Positions 45,148 to 54,103 of a stretch of DNA of 64,000 nt are shown here, one piece after another. Position 1 is the stretch's first letter, and each line of letters starts with the position of its first letter. The translations under genes were made by a program, and so were the position numbers. A model generated the notes under the pieces. It saw nothing but the letters and a program-made list of their open reading frames with translations. It was not told the DNA's origin and ran no database searches. This stretch comes from JAGVIE01 sp964520905. GTDB lineage: Bacteria > Bacteroidota > Ignavibacteria > UBA10030 > SZUA-254. The stretch covers positions 1-64,000 of the forward strand of contig CAZFQL010000004.1 in the NCBI GenBank assembly GCA_964520905.1, written 5' to 3'.

Positions 45148-46461
45148 TCATACCCTCCTCATCACCGCAACAAAAAATCCATCCGTGTTAGAACGATGAG
45201 GATACATCGTGATGGTTGAATTGTTCAGAGAATGGCCGAGTTTTGCGAAGTCTTCACCCGGATGAACAAGTTGAAAATCAGGTGAGGAATTTAAAAAATG
45301 ATTTACAATCTCATCATTTTCCTTTCTGAAAAGCGAGCATGTTGCATAGACGAGTTTTCCGCCCGGCTTCACGAATTGAGAATTGAAGCTGAGAATATTT
45401 TTTTGTTTCCCGGCATACTGCTCAACAAGAGGTTCTGTTATGCCCCACTTCATCCACGGACTGCGGCGGATTGTTCCAGCACCACTGCAAGGCGCATCTA
45501 CAAGAACAAGATCGGCTTTGTGGTAAAATTCTTCGGCTCCCAGGTTCTTGTTAAGTCTTGTTTTTATAATACTCACACCGGCACGCCTTGCCCGCTTCTC
45601 AAGCTCTGTCAATCTGTATTTGTCCACATCTATCGCTATAATTTCACCATCATTCTTCATCAGTTGAGCTATATGCAGAGATTTACCGCCCGCCCCGGCA
45701 CATGCATCGATCACGATTCCTCCGTGGTGCGGGTCGGCAATCCGGGAAACAAGCTGACTTCCCTCGTCCTGAATTTCATACCAGCCATCTAAAAAAGAAT
45801 TTGACGATAAATTGTGAAATCTCTTTTGCAAGACAAGTCCGGCAGGAGAGATATTTGACAATTCCGTTTCGATTCCTTCTTTTAGCAATCGCGATTGACA
45901 ATCTTCACGCGTTGTTTTCAATAAGTTGACACGCAGTGAAACGCCCGGATTGGAATTGAGCGCTTGCAATAAGTTTTCTGTCTCACTGCCGATCTGTTCC
46001 TGCCATTCGCTCACCATCCAATCGGGGAAAGAATATTTCACCCCCAGTTGAGCGATCGGTTCCGCGGCAAGGAAGTCAAGATTTTTATGATCGACAATCC
46101 ACCTCGTAAATTGTTCGAGATCTATTTTAGGGAAATAAGTTTTCCAAAACGCGGGGGAAAGATTTGATTTATTTTCAATTGTCAGGAGATAAACAACATA
46201 CATTGGGAGATGACGAATATGCGGACCCCCAAGCTCTGTTGTTCCCGGATTATCGGCAACGAATTGTTTGACCAATGTCTTGATGAGCCGGCGATGACGA
46301 ATCATCCCGTACACTGCATCGGCAATAAATCGCCTGTCGTGTGAACCCAAATATTTTTTTTGTCTGAAAAAATCTCCCGCAAGACGATCCGCCGGCTGGT
46401 TTTGTACGTCAATATGCTCGAAAAGCTGAAGGACGTGACCGACGAGTGACGAAGTGTTCAT
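45148..46461 (-). CDS. rsmB: 16S rRNA (cytosine-C5) methyltransferase, RsmB/Sun family
   Basis: 437 aa from the ATG at 46461, which overlaps the stop of the upstream isoaspartyl peptidase by four bases (ATGA) and gives a normal N-terminus; the frame extends further but would overlap that gene. The N-terminal region (about 1-170) is the NusB-like RNA-binding part, weakly conserved. The SAM-dependent domain shows DACAGAGGKSLHIAQL (SAM binding), DAPCSGAGTIRRSPW (first catalytic Cys) and YATCSLFRKEN (second Cys, the nucleophile). The final GFFVAVMRR is typical. It methylates C967 of 16S rRNA by homology; RsmF-like substrate specificity cannot be excluded. Confidence 0.88.
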   Translation of the reverse strand: MNTSSLVGHVLQLFEHIDVQNQPADRLAGDFFRQKKYLGSHDRRFIADAVYGMIRHRRLIKTLVKQFVADNPGTTELGGPHIRHLPMYVVYLLTIENKSNLSPAFWKTYFPKIDLEQFTRWIVDHKNLDFLAAEPIAQLGVKYSFPDWMVSEWQEQIGSETENLLQALNSNPGVSLRVNLLKTTREDCQSRLLKEGIETELSNISPAGLVLQKRFHNLSSNSFLDGWYEIQDEGSQLVSRIADPHHGGIVIDACAGAGGKSLHIAQLMKNDGEIIAIDVDKYRLTELEKRARRAGVSIIKTRLNKNLGAEEFYHKADLVLVDAPCSGAGTIRRSPWMKWGITEPLVEQYAGKQKNILSFNSQFVKPGGKLVYATCSLFRKENDEIVNHFLNSSPDFQLVHPGEDFAKLGHSLNNSTITMYPHRSNTDGFFVAVMRRV

Positions 46462-47366
46462 ATAGCGACGAAAGGTTCTGCCATCTTCGCGTTGATGTAT
46501 GCGCGAGCCATGCGCGGCGTGTTGTAGGAAACCCCGCACTTCCCGTGTTTATTCATCACGATAACACCGCCGAATCCATCCACCTTGCGGTGCAATATTT
46601 CAATTCCTTTCATTGCGGCTTCTTGCGGATGACCTCCGTTTATCTCCATCAAATCGATCACAGTTTTTGCCATTACTACTTTGATCATCGCTTCTCCCCA
46701 GCCGGTGGTCGATACGCCGCCGGTCTCGTTATCTGCATACGTGCCGCAGCCGATGAGGGGTGAATCGCCGATGCGTCCGGGATATTTATTCATCGTTCCG
46801 CCTGTCGATGTTCCGGCACAAACATTTCCATCCTTATCGAGCGCAACGGCGCCAACTGTGTCGGAGGGCCGCTTCGGTTTGCTGAATGCTTCCTTCGTTT
46901 TAAAATTTTTTCGCAGCTTCAAGGATTCCCAACGATCAAATTCCCGCTTTGTAATGAGTTCTTCGGGCTTGCACAATTCACAGCCGTGCTCTTTGGCAAA
47001 TCTTTCGGCGCCCTCGCCAACGAATAGGATGTGTTCGCTTTCCGCTAAAATTTTTCGTGCGAGTGAAATCGGATTTCGTATGCGTTGTACGGCGGCAACA
47101 GCTCCACAGCGGAGCGTTTTGCCGCTCATTATGCTCGCGTCTAATTCAACGCGCCCGATCAGATTAAGGTGCGATCCATAACCCGCATCGAACGTCGGAT
47201 CGTTTTCCATTGTGCGTATCGCTTGCTCGACAGCATCTATAGCTGTGCCGCCGGAGCGTAAAGTATTCCATCCGGTTTTTAGAGCGTGCAGGCACCCTTT
47301 GCGGTGAGCATCAATCTCGGCGTCGGGAATATCCCACGCGCCGCCGTGTACTATGAGAGAAATCAT
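46458..47366 (-). CDS. Isoaspartyl peptidase / plant-type L-asparaginase (Ntn hydrolase)
   Basis: 302 aa. The enzyme removes isoaspartyl residues from peptides and hydrolyses asparagine, after self-cleaving into two chains. It starts IVHGGAW, the family signature. The nucleophile is Thr170 in SDTVGAVALDKDGN, the usual autocleavage site, with TSTGGTMNKYPGRIGDSPLIGCGTYAD just after it (substrate-binding Arg and Asp). A 20-residue Lys/Phe-rich loop (150-165) before the cleavage site fits the family. It forms an operon with rsmB. No signal peptide, so it is cytoplasmic, in keeping with repair of ageing proteins alongside ClpB and DnaK. Confidence 0.94.
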   Translation of the reverse strand: MISLIVHGGAWDIPDAEIDAHRKGCLHALKTGWNTLRSGGTAIDAVEQAIRTMENDPTFDAGYGSHLNLIGRVELDASIMSGKTLRCGAVAAVQRIRNPISLARKILAESEHILFVGEGAERFAKEHGCELCKPEELITKREFDRWESLKLRKNFKTKEAFSKPKRPSDTVGAVALDKDGNVCAGTSTGGTMNKYPGRIGDSPLIGCGTYADNETGGVSTTGWGEAMIKVVMAKTVIDLMEINGGHPQEAAMKGIEILHRKVDGFGGVIVMNKHGKCGVSYNTPRMARAYINAKMAEPFVAI

Positions 47367-47501
47367 AAGAAATGAAATTCAGTGAAAAATCTTTTATGCA
47401 AGTTACAAAAATTGGGAAGGATTCGCAATCCGCAGACAGACGGGAGGGCAGGACAGAACTCAATGGCTGGATTGAGTCAATCCCACCCTCTCGAAAAAAT
47501 T

Positions 47502-50141
47502 TTATGTGATAACCCCGGCAATTGTTTTCTTCACGATCTGGATGAGTCCGCGCTTATCGAGGGACAGCTCAATTACATCGCCTTCATTAATGGAACCGGA
47601 GAGCATCTCTTCCGATAATTTGTTGACGACATATTTTTGGATGACCCGCTTTAACGGTCTTGCGCCGAGCGTCGGCTCGTACCCAAGTTTGATGAGCCAT
47701 TCTTTCGCTTCATCAGTGAAATCGATCTCGATATTTTTCTGATTGAGCATCGAGCGTACCCTCTTAAGCTGAAGCTCGACTATCTTTTTTAAATCCTCTT
47801 TGTTTAGAAGCTTGAACAGAATAATCTCATCGATGCGGTTGAGGAATTCCGGACGTATTGATCGGTGCAGCATCTCGAAGAGAGCGATTCGCAGTTCGCC
47901 ATAGATTTTTTCCAATTCATCGTTAGAAATTATTTCACCACTCAATTGCTCTTGAATCATCTGCGAGCCAAGGTTCGAGGTCATGATGATGATAGTGTTT
48001 TTGAAGTTGACGGTTCGACCCTTACTATCCGTAAGCCTGCCTTCATCGAGAACCTGAAGCAGGAGATTGAAAACTTCCGGATGTGCTTTCTCGATTTCGT
48101 CGAGCAAAACTACAGAATACGGTTTGCGCCTGACTGCCTCGGTTAATTGCCCGCCTTCTTCGTAACCAACATAGCCGGGTGGCGCTCCGATAAGACGTGA
48201 AACGGAAAATTTTTCCATATACTCGCTCATATCGATACGAATGAGTGAATTCTCATCGTTGAAGAGAAATTCTGCAAGCGCGCGCGCCAACTCGGTTTTA
48301 CCTACGCCTGTTGATCCCAAGAAAATAAACGAGCCAATCGGTTTCTTCTCGTCCTGCAAACCGGCGCGACTTCTTCTGATTGCATCGGCAACGGCATGAA
48401 CCGCTTCATCCTGATCGGCAAGCCGCTCATGGAGACGGTCTTCAAGGTGTAGTAATTTTGTCCGCTCGCCTTCGAGCATTCGATTTACAGGGACACCCGT
48501 CCAACGAGAAACAATCTCTGCAATATCCTCGGCATCGACTTCTTCCTTCAGCATCTTCTTGTTCTTTTGGACATCGGCAAGTTTTTTACTTGCAGTTTTC
48601 AACTCTTTCTCAAGTGACGCAATAACCCCGTAGCGAAGCTCGGCAACTTTAGCAAGATTGCCTTGCCGCTCGTTCTGATCTGATTCAGTTTTTGCCTGCT
48701 CGATATCGCCTTTCATTTTACGGATAGATTGAATCAGGTCTTTTTCGTTTTGCCAATGTGCTCTAAGCCCGGAACGCTGCTGGTTCAAATCGGCAAGTTC
48801 TTTGTTAATTGTCTCGAGACGCGCTTGTGTCGCTTCGTCCGTTTCACGTTTGACCGCCTCACGCTCGATTTCAAGTTGTTTTATCCTTCTCTCGATTTCA
48901 TCCAATTCTTCGGGCAGCGAATCAATTTCAATGCGAAGCTTAGATGCCGCTTCATCGACAAGATCGATTGCTTTATCGGGAAGGAATCGGTCGCTGATGT
49001 AGCGATGACTTAATTGCGCTGCCGCGACAATTGCGCCATCGGTGATGCGAACACCGTGATGAACTTCATAACGCTCTTTCAAACCTCGCAGTATCGAAAT
49101 TGTGTCTTCGACTGTCGGCTCATCGATAAGAACGGGTTGGAAACGGCGTTCGAGCGCAGGGTCCTTCTCGATGTGCTTGCGGTATTCATCGATAGTCGTT
49201 GCGCCGATAGCACGAAGCTCGCCTTTTGCCAGCGCCGGCTTCAGCATGTTTGCGGCATCGACCGCACCTTGCGCTGCGCCCGCACCGACGAGCGTATGCA
49301 GCTCATCGATGAAGAGAATAATTTCACCTTCCGATTCGGTTACTTCTTTTAAGACCGCCTTCAATCTTTCTTCAAACTGTCCGCGGAAACTCGTGCCCGC
49401 TACAAGCGTGCCCATGTCGAGAGCGATGATGCGTTTAGTCTTTAGATTTTCCGGAACATCGCCATGCGCAATACGCTGCGCGATTCCTTCGGCGATAGCA
49501 GTTTTACCAACACCCGGCTCGCCTATGAGAACGGGATTATTTTTGGTGCGGCGCGAAAGAACCTGAAGCACCCTGCGGATTTCTTCATCGCGACCGATGA
49601 CAGGATCGAGTTTTCCTTTGCGGGCAAGCTCGTTCAGGTCACGACCGAAACGCTGGAGCGATTGATATTTTTCTTCAGGAGTTTGATCCGTCACGCGCTG
49701 TGTGCCGCGGATGTCTTTAAGCGCTTTGTAGATTTGATCTTTTGTAACGCCCTGTCTGTTCAGCAATTGCGCCGCAGTCGATTTGCCTGAGACAAGCGCA
49801 AGGAGCAAATGCTCTGTGCTGACGTATTCGTCCTTCAACGATTGCGCTTCTTTGAGTGCGACATCGAAAAGCTGTGCGAGATTTTGCCCGATGAACTGAT
49901 TGCCGACGCCGGCGCCCGATACCTTCGGCAGTTTCTCGACCGCTTCGTTGACTTTGATTTTTACGTAGTTGAGGTTCGCTCCAATTTTTTGGAGGATTGA
50001 CGCAATAACGCCCTCGCTGTCCTGCACAAGCGCGGCAAGTAAATGTTCCGGCTCGATGGATTGATTGCCGTAACTTGCCGCAATCTCCTGCGCGTTCTGG
50101 ACTGCCTCTTGTGATTTAATTGTAAATTTTTGGAAGTTCAT
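47502..50141 (-). CDS. clpB: ClpB disaggregase
   Basis: 879 aa. Hsp100 ATPase that extracts proteins from aggregates together with DnaK. It has the Clp-N double repeat (1-150), the first AAA+ module with GEPGVGKTAIAEG and the second with GSTGVGKTELARAL (about 605-618), and a ~120-residue coiled-coil middle domain between them (LDEIERRIKQLEIEREAVKRE ...). The D2-small domain ends normally. The C-terminus carries VIELSLDKRGLIQIV. It starts 11 bases after the MltR-like gene; no strong ribosome site is visible, so it may be translationally coupled. dnaK lies 1 kb upstream on the same strand, which is sensible for its partner. Confidence 0.97.
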   Translation of the reverse strand: MNFQKFTIKSQEAVQNAQEIAASYGNQSIEPEHLLAALVQDSEGVIASILQKIGANLNYVKIKVNEAVEKLPKVSGAGVGNQFIGQNLAQLFDVALKEAQSLKDEYVSTEHLLLALVSGKSTAAQLLNRQGVTKDQIYKALKDIRGTQRVTDQTPEEKYQSLQRFGRDLNELARKGKLDPVIGRDEEIRRVLQVLSRRTKNNPVLIGEPGVGKTAIAEGIAQRIAHGDVPENLKTKRIIALDMGTLVAGTSFRGQFEERLKAVLKEVTESEGEIILFIDELHTLVGAGAAQGAVDAANMLKPALAKGELRAIGATTIDEYRKHIEKDPALERRFQPVLIDEPTVEDTISILRGLKERYEVHHGVRITDGAIVAAAQLSHRYISDRFLPDKAIDLVDEAASKLRIEIDSLPEELDEIERRIKQLEIEREAVKRETDEATQARLETINKELADLNQQRSGLRAHWQNEKDLIQSIRKMKGDIEQAKTESDQNERQGNLAKVAELRYGVIASLEKELKTASKKLADVQKNKKMLKEEVDAEDIAEIVSRWTGVPVNRMLEGERTKLLHLEDRLHERLADQDEAVHAVADAIRRSRAGLQDEKKPIGSFIFLGSTGVGKTELARALAEFLFNDENSLIRIDMSEYMEKFSVSRLIGAPPGYVGYEEGGQLTEAVRRKPYSVVLLDEIEKAHPEVFNLLLQVLDEGRLTDSKGRTVNFKNTIIIMTSNLGSQMIQEQLSGEIISNDELEKIYGELRIALFEMLHRSIRPEFLNRIDEIILFKLLNKEDLKKIVELQLKRVRSMLNQKNIEIDFTDEAKEWLIKLGYEPTLGARPLKRVIQKYVVNKLSEEMLSGSINEGDVIELSLDKRGLIQIVKKTIAGVIT

Positions 50142-50151
50142 ATTAATGTTT

Positions 50152-50694
50152 CTAATCTAACTCATAGTTGATTCTAACAGTATCCGGTGGGATTGTTCGT
50201 TTCTCAGGATCCACATCGTCGAAAACATTAACCATTAGATGCATTGCGATCTCTAAGATTGTGCGCACGTAAATATCACCGGGTTGTATAGGTTGACGAA
50301 TGCCGTTGGGATCCAATAAACCATAACAGACTAATTCATTACATTTCGCTGCAACCCAAGGATCCTTAAACGTTCGAAGATCGATCTGATGAGCAAATGC
50401 GTTCCGAATATCTTGTATTAGCTTTAAATTTTTGTATTGTGTGTCTGTGAGTAAACCTAAACAATATGCAGCATTAATCTTAACTCCAAAATTTTGTAAT
50501 GCCCCATTTTCGAGTAAATTCTTAGTTTCACCCTTATCAACCATAAAGGAAGCTATAAGCTCAGATAATTTAGCCTCAAGCCAAGCAGCACCAACAATGC
50601 ATTGGGACCGTTGATCGTTTCCGGTCAATTCGTTCAGTAACTTTTCAGTGTCTTGCTTGTTATTCGGATTATAATTGGATGGCCGCTTGGACAT
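50152..50694 (-). CDS. MltR/DUF4145-like protein with HEPN-type RNxxxH motif
   Basis: 180 aa, helical. The run RSQCIVGAAWLEAKLSELI, GVKINAAYCLGLL and LKLIQDIRNAFAHQ matches the mannitol-repressor (MltR-like) family. RNAFAH fits the RX4-6H signature of HEPN proteins, which are often RNases or RNA-binding. No mannitol genes are near. It is placed tightly between a small membrane protein and clpB within the dnaK-clpB block, so a role in stress response or translation control is possible. The family in other bacteria is poorly understood; only the fold-level call is offered. Confidence 0.7.
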   Translation of the reverse strand: MSKRPSNYNPNNKQDTEKLLNELTGNDQRSQCIVGAAWLEAKLSELIASFMVDKGETKNLLENGALQNFGVKINAAYCLGLLTDTQYKNLKLIQDIRNAFAHQIDLRTFKDPWVAAKCNELVCYGLLDPNGIRQPIQPGDIYVRTILEIAMHLMVNVFDDVDPEKRTIPPDTVRINYELD

Positions 50695-50749
50695 AATAGA
50701 AGGATTTTCTAAGTTCAGTTACTTGTGAATTAATTAAGTTCAATATCAA

Positions 50750-51004
50750 TTATTTAGTTGTGATTTTACTATCAGGACAATTTTTTTCTCTACCGCTCTC
50801 TTGCTCTTCCATTTTCTTTCCGGCTTTTTCTTCCATCACGTATTCAATCGCTTCTTGTTTATCCTTTGGTTGGAAGTCGTGGAATGCAGTCAATGTTGCA
50901 ATGCCATGTCCGCCGCGCCACGAGACCCACCGTTTCTTGGTGGCGTAGATTAAGAATGCTGCAACAGCAACGAGTAAAATTATAAGCCAGATACTGTTTG
51001 TCAT
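50750..51004 (-). CDS. Small single-span membrane protein
   Basis: 84 aa, not recognised. One transmembrane helix at 4-21 (IWLIILLVAVAAFLIYA), then a Lys/Trp-rich juxtamembrane stretch (KKRWVSWRGGHG) and a charged soluble tail with DKQEAIEYVMEEKAGKKMEEQ. It lies between dnaK and the MltR-like gene, on the same strand. The stop is 56 bases from the next start. Its function is unknown. Confidence 0.55.
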   Translation of the reverse strand: MTNSIWLIILLVAVAAFLIYATKKRWVSWRGGHGIATLTAFHDFQPKDKQEAIEYVMEEKAGKKMEEQESGREKNCPDSKITTK

Positions 51005-51016
51005 TTTTATATTCTT

Positions 51017-51094
51017 GTTACCCTCTCCTCGTCTCTGACTTCGTCAGAGCCACCCCTCTCCCACTTTGGGAGAGGGGACGGGGGTGAGGGTTAC
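51017..51094. repeat. Palindromic intergenic repeat abutting the dnaK stop
   Basis: Contains two strong hairpins: CTCTGAC/GTCAGAG (loop TTC, 51033-51049) and a perfect 11-bp CCCCTCTCCCA/TGGGAGAGGGG (loop CTT, 51053-51077), flanked by ACCCTC/GAGGGT. The family (translated in frame as NPHPRPLSQ.GRG) is a short repeat I know from many bacterial genomes. Its edge reaches the dnaK stop codon (51091-51093), so it may act as the dnaK terminator. Confidence 0.8.
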
Positions 51095-53040
51095 TTATCC
51101 TTATCGTCAACAACTTCGAACGAGGCATCCTCGACGGCTTTATCATCTTTCTTCTTTCCGCCGCTGTCAGTTGGACCTTCTTGTCCGCCCTGCGGTGGCT
51201 GCTGTCCGGCTTGCTCTGCGCCGGGTTGCCCCGCCGTTGCCGATTTATACATTTCCTGAGAAGCTTCATTCCAGGCATTGTTTAACGTTTCCATCTTCGC
51301 CTTGATGTCTGCGATGTTGCCGCTCTTTACTGCCGCATCGAGCGCATCTGCCGCAGATTCAACCTTTGGCTTTAAGTTTGCAGGTATCTTATCACCCAAA
51401 TCCTTCATCTGCTTTCGTGTTTGGAAAACAAGATTATCTGCCTGATTTTTAGTATCGACTTCCTCTCTGCGTTTTTTATCTTCAGCCGAATGAGCCTGAG
51501 CATCATTCTTCATTTTCTCAACCTCTTCCTTGCTCAAACCGCTCGAAGAAGTAATGCGGATGCTTTGCTCTTTACTCGTCGCTTTATCCTTTGCCAACAC
51601 ATGAAGCATACCGTTTGCATCTATATCGAACGTCACCTCGATTTGTGGTACGCCGCGCGGTGCGGGTGGAATTCCATCGAGATGAAACCGACCAAGCGTA
51701 CGGTTATCAACCGCCATCTGCCGTTCACCCTGCAGAATGTGAATCTCTACCGAAGGTTGACTTTCGGAAGCTGTAGAAAATATTTCGCTCTTCTTTGTTG
51801 GAATAGTCGTGTTTGACTGTATCATTTGGGTCGTTACACCGCCGAGTGTTTCGATTCCGAGAGTAAGCGGAGTTACATCGAGAAGTAGAACATCGGTAAC
51901 GTCGCCCGAAAGCACGCCGCCCTGAATTGCCGCGCCAACTGCAACGACTTCATCGGGATTCACACCCTTGTGCCCTTCTCTTCCGAAGATATCTTTTACC
52001 AACTGTTGAACGCGAGGTACGCGTGTCATACCGCCGACGAGAATAATTTCCTCAATCTGGTTTGGATTCAATCCGGCATCTTTCAATGCTTTTTCAACAG
52101 GCGGCACACAGCGTTGAATCAGGTCCTCTACCAACTGTTCGAACATAGCCCGCGTGATTGTCATATTGAGATGCTTTGGACCTTCTGCGGTTGCTGTGAT
52201 AAATGGAAGATTAACTTCCGTTTGCCCCAACTGTGATAGTTCCATTTTTGCTTTCTCCGATGCTTCACGCAAACGCTGAAGAGCCATCGGGTCTTTCCGC
52301 AAATCGATTCCTTCCTGTTTCTTGAATTCATCAGCAACGTAATCCACCAAACGCTGATCGAAATTATCTCCGCCAAGGTGTGTGTCACCGTTAGTGGATT
52401 TTACTTCAAACACTCCTTCACCGAGTTCAAGAATCGAAATATCGAAAGTGCCGCCGCCGAGATCGAACACGGCTACTTTAATATCTTTGTGTTTTTTGTC
52501 CATACCATAAGCAAGCGCCGCTGCGGTCGGCTCGTTGATAATTCTGCGAACATTAAGCCCGGCAATCTCGCCTGCTTCTTTTGTTGCCTGCCGCTGAGCA
52601 TCGTTGAAGTAGGCGGGCACCGTGATAACTGCGTCGGTTATCTTCGTTCCGAGATAATCTTCTGCGGTCTGTTTCATCTTTTGCAGAATCATCGCGCTGA
52701 TTTCCGGCGGTGAATATATCCGGTCACTTATCTGAACACGCGCGGTGTTGTTTTCTCCCTGCACAACTTTGTACGGGATGAGTTTCATTTCTTCCGTTAC
52801 TTCATTTTGGAATCGCCCCATAAAACGCTTGATCGAGAAAACGGTGTTTTGTGAATTCGTTACCGCCTGTCTCTTCGCCGCCTGACCGACAAGCCGCTCG
52901 CCGCCTTTTGTAAATCCAACGACCGAAGGTGTAGTGCGCGCACCTTCCGAGTTTGCAATGACGACAGGGTCTTTTCCCTCCATCACCGCAACTACCGAGT
53001 TGGTAGTTCCTAAATCAATTCCAATTATTTTTCCAGCCAT
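51091..53040 (-). CDS. dnaK: Chaperone DnaK (Hsp70)
   Basis: 649 aa. ATP-driven folding chaperone. It begins GKIIGIDLGTTNSVVAVMEG (ATPase phosphate loop), with AYFNDAQRQATKEAGEIAGLNVRRIINEPTAAALAYG, the linker VLLLDVTPLTLGIET, and the substrate-binding domain with GIPPAPRGVPQIEVTFDIDANG. The C-terminus has the usual Gln/Gly-rich tail and an acidic end (FEVVDDKDK). No dnaJ or grpE lies in the window. The upstream gap of 292 bases to birA (divergent) contains its promoter; I saw no CIRCE-like inverted repeat (TTAGCACTC/GAGTGCTAA), so HrcA control is not supported by sequence here. Confidence 0.98.
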   Translation of the reverse strand: MAGKIIGIDLGTTNSVVAVMEGKDPVVIANSEGARTTPSVVGFTKGGERLVGQAAKRQAVTNSQNTVFSIKRFMGRFQNEVTEEMKLIPYKVVQGENNTARVQISDRIYSPPEISAMILQKMKQTAEDYLGTKITDAVITVPAYFNDAQRQATKEAGEIAGLNVRRIINEPTAAALAYGMDKKHKDIKVAVFDLGGGTFDISILELGEGVFEVKSTNGDTHLGGDNFDQRLVDYVADEFKKQEGIDLRKDPMALQRLREASEKAKMELSQLGQTEVNLPFITATAEGPKHLNMTITRAMFEQLVEDLIQRCVPPVEKALKDAGLNPNQIEEIILVGGMTRVPRVQQLVKDIFGREGHKGVNPDEVVAVGAAIQGGVLSGDVTDVLLLDVTPLTLGIETLGGVTTQMIQSNTTIPTKKSEIFSTASESQPSVEIHILQGERQMAVDNRTLGRFHLDGIPPAPRGVPQIEVTFDIDANGMLHVLAKDKATSKEQSIRITSSSGLSKEEVEKMKNDAQAHSAEDKKRREEVDTKNQADNLVFQTRKQMKDLGDKIPANLKPKVESAADALDAAVKSGNIADIKAKMETLNNAWNEASQEMYKSATAGQPGAEQAGQQPPQGGQEGPTDSGGKKKDDKAVEDASFEVVDDKDK

Positions 53041-53332
53041 AACTAACTCCTTTGATTGAACAAAAATTCACCGACAGAGATAATTCTCTCCGGGTTTAAA
53101 TATCTTTTCCTTACTATGTCACAATAGGTATGCCAGGAAGGATGTTTTGAAATATCGCGCATTTTATTTAAATAATGAAGAATAATCAAGGACAGTAGAT
53201 AGATATTTTAGATAGAGATCCCCAGTCGTCTGCCATGATGGCAGTGGCAGATATTTCATAATACAAGAACTGCTGATCTGGCAGAAATCTATCCTTGACT
53301 TTCAAAGGCAATTTTACTACCATCAGAACGCA

Positions 53333-54103
53333 ATGAAAGCCAAAGAAATCCAGAGCTACGTTATATCCCAGATCTTCGGGAAAAAAATTTTTGCATACGA
53401 AGTCGTTGAGTCAACAAACACTACGGCAAAGTCATTAATTCAAGATAGTACAGATGGAACGATAGTGATCGCTGACGCTCAAACTGCCGGCAGGGGGCGA
53501 TTGAAACGAGAATGGTTATCAGAGCCGAAAAAGAATTTAACTTTTTCGGTGATCATAAAACCTGAAATTGCGCCGGAGCTATTTGGCGTTCTATCATTAT
53601 ACGCGGGACTCTCTGTCGCAGAGGCAATAGAGAGTGTTGCAAAATTACGACCCGTTTGTAAGTGGCCCAACGATGTTATGTTAAACGGAAAAAAGTTTTG
53701 CGGAATTTTATCTGAAGCGGTCTTTAAAGGAGAAATGTTGGCGGGGGTTATTGTTGGAATCGGAATTAATATAAACCAATCGACTTTTCCGAGGGAACTT
53801 GAGTCGACTGCAACATCGTTGTTACAAGTAACCGGCAAAGAGTTAGATCGATTTAGTATTCTAGCCGCCGTTCTTGATCGCATGGAATATAATTATACAT
53901 CGATCAAAACCGGCAACTCGACAGGAATAATTAAAGGATGGAAAAAATACTCTACCATGTTCGGTAAGGAAATAACCATCAATATAGACAAACATCCCGT
54001 CAGGGGAATCGCAAAACGACTTGACAATGACGGCGGATTAATTTTGCTCACGAATAAAGGCGAGGAAAAATTTCTCGCAGGAGATGTCGCATTATGCTCT
54101 TAG
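53333..54103 (+). CDS. birA: Biotin-[acetyl-CoA carboxylase] ligase, monofunctional
   Basis: 256 aa. Transfers biotin to carrier-protein lysines through biotinyl-AMP. The biotin/ATP-binding core is visible: ESTNTTAKSL, TAGRGRLKREWLSEP (the GRGR loop), KWPNDVMLNGKKFCGILSE and GIGININQ. The C-terminal SH3-like end is present (VRGIAKRLDNDGGLILLTN). There is no N-terminal helix-turn-helix, so it lacks the repressor function of bifunctional BirA. Its last ten bases overlap coaX, so they are translated as a coupled pair. No clear ribosome site precedes the ATG. It is divergent from dnaK. Confidence 0.95.
   Translation: MKAKEIQSYVISQIFGKKIFAYEVVESTNTTAKSLIQDSTDGTIVIADAQTAGRGRLKREWLSEPKKNLTFSVIIKPEIAPELFGVLSLYAGLSVAEAIESVAKLRPVCKWPNDVMLNGKKFCGILSEAVFKGEMLAGVIVGIGININQSTFPRELESTATSLLQVTGKELDRFSILAAVLDRMEYNYTSIKTGNSTGIIKGWKKYSTMFGKEITINIDKHPVRGIAKRLDNDGGLILLTNKGEEKFLAGDVALCS

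Noticed and set aside
45031..45219. Short plus-strand ORF after rsmB
   Set aside because: It overlaps the 3' end of rsmB antisense, with no domain and no good ribosome site.
46462..46539. Longer N-terminus for rsmB
   Set aside because: It would overlap the isoaspartyl peptidase by 82 bases; the ATG at 46461 gives a standard four-base overlap.
51018..51278. Minus-strand ORF with NPHPRPLSQ-type ending
   Set aside because: This peptide is the well-known false translation of the palindromic repeat and it overlaps the dnaK end in another frame.
53041..53332. HrcA/CIRCE-type heat-shock operator upstream of dnaK
   Set aside because: No TTAGCACTC/GAGTGCTAA inverted repeat found; only an unrelated TCTGCCA/TGGCAGA hairpin near 53229-53254.
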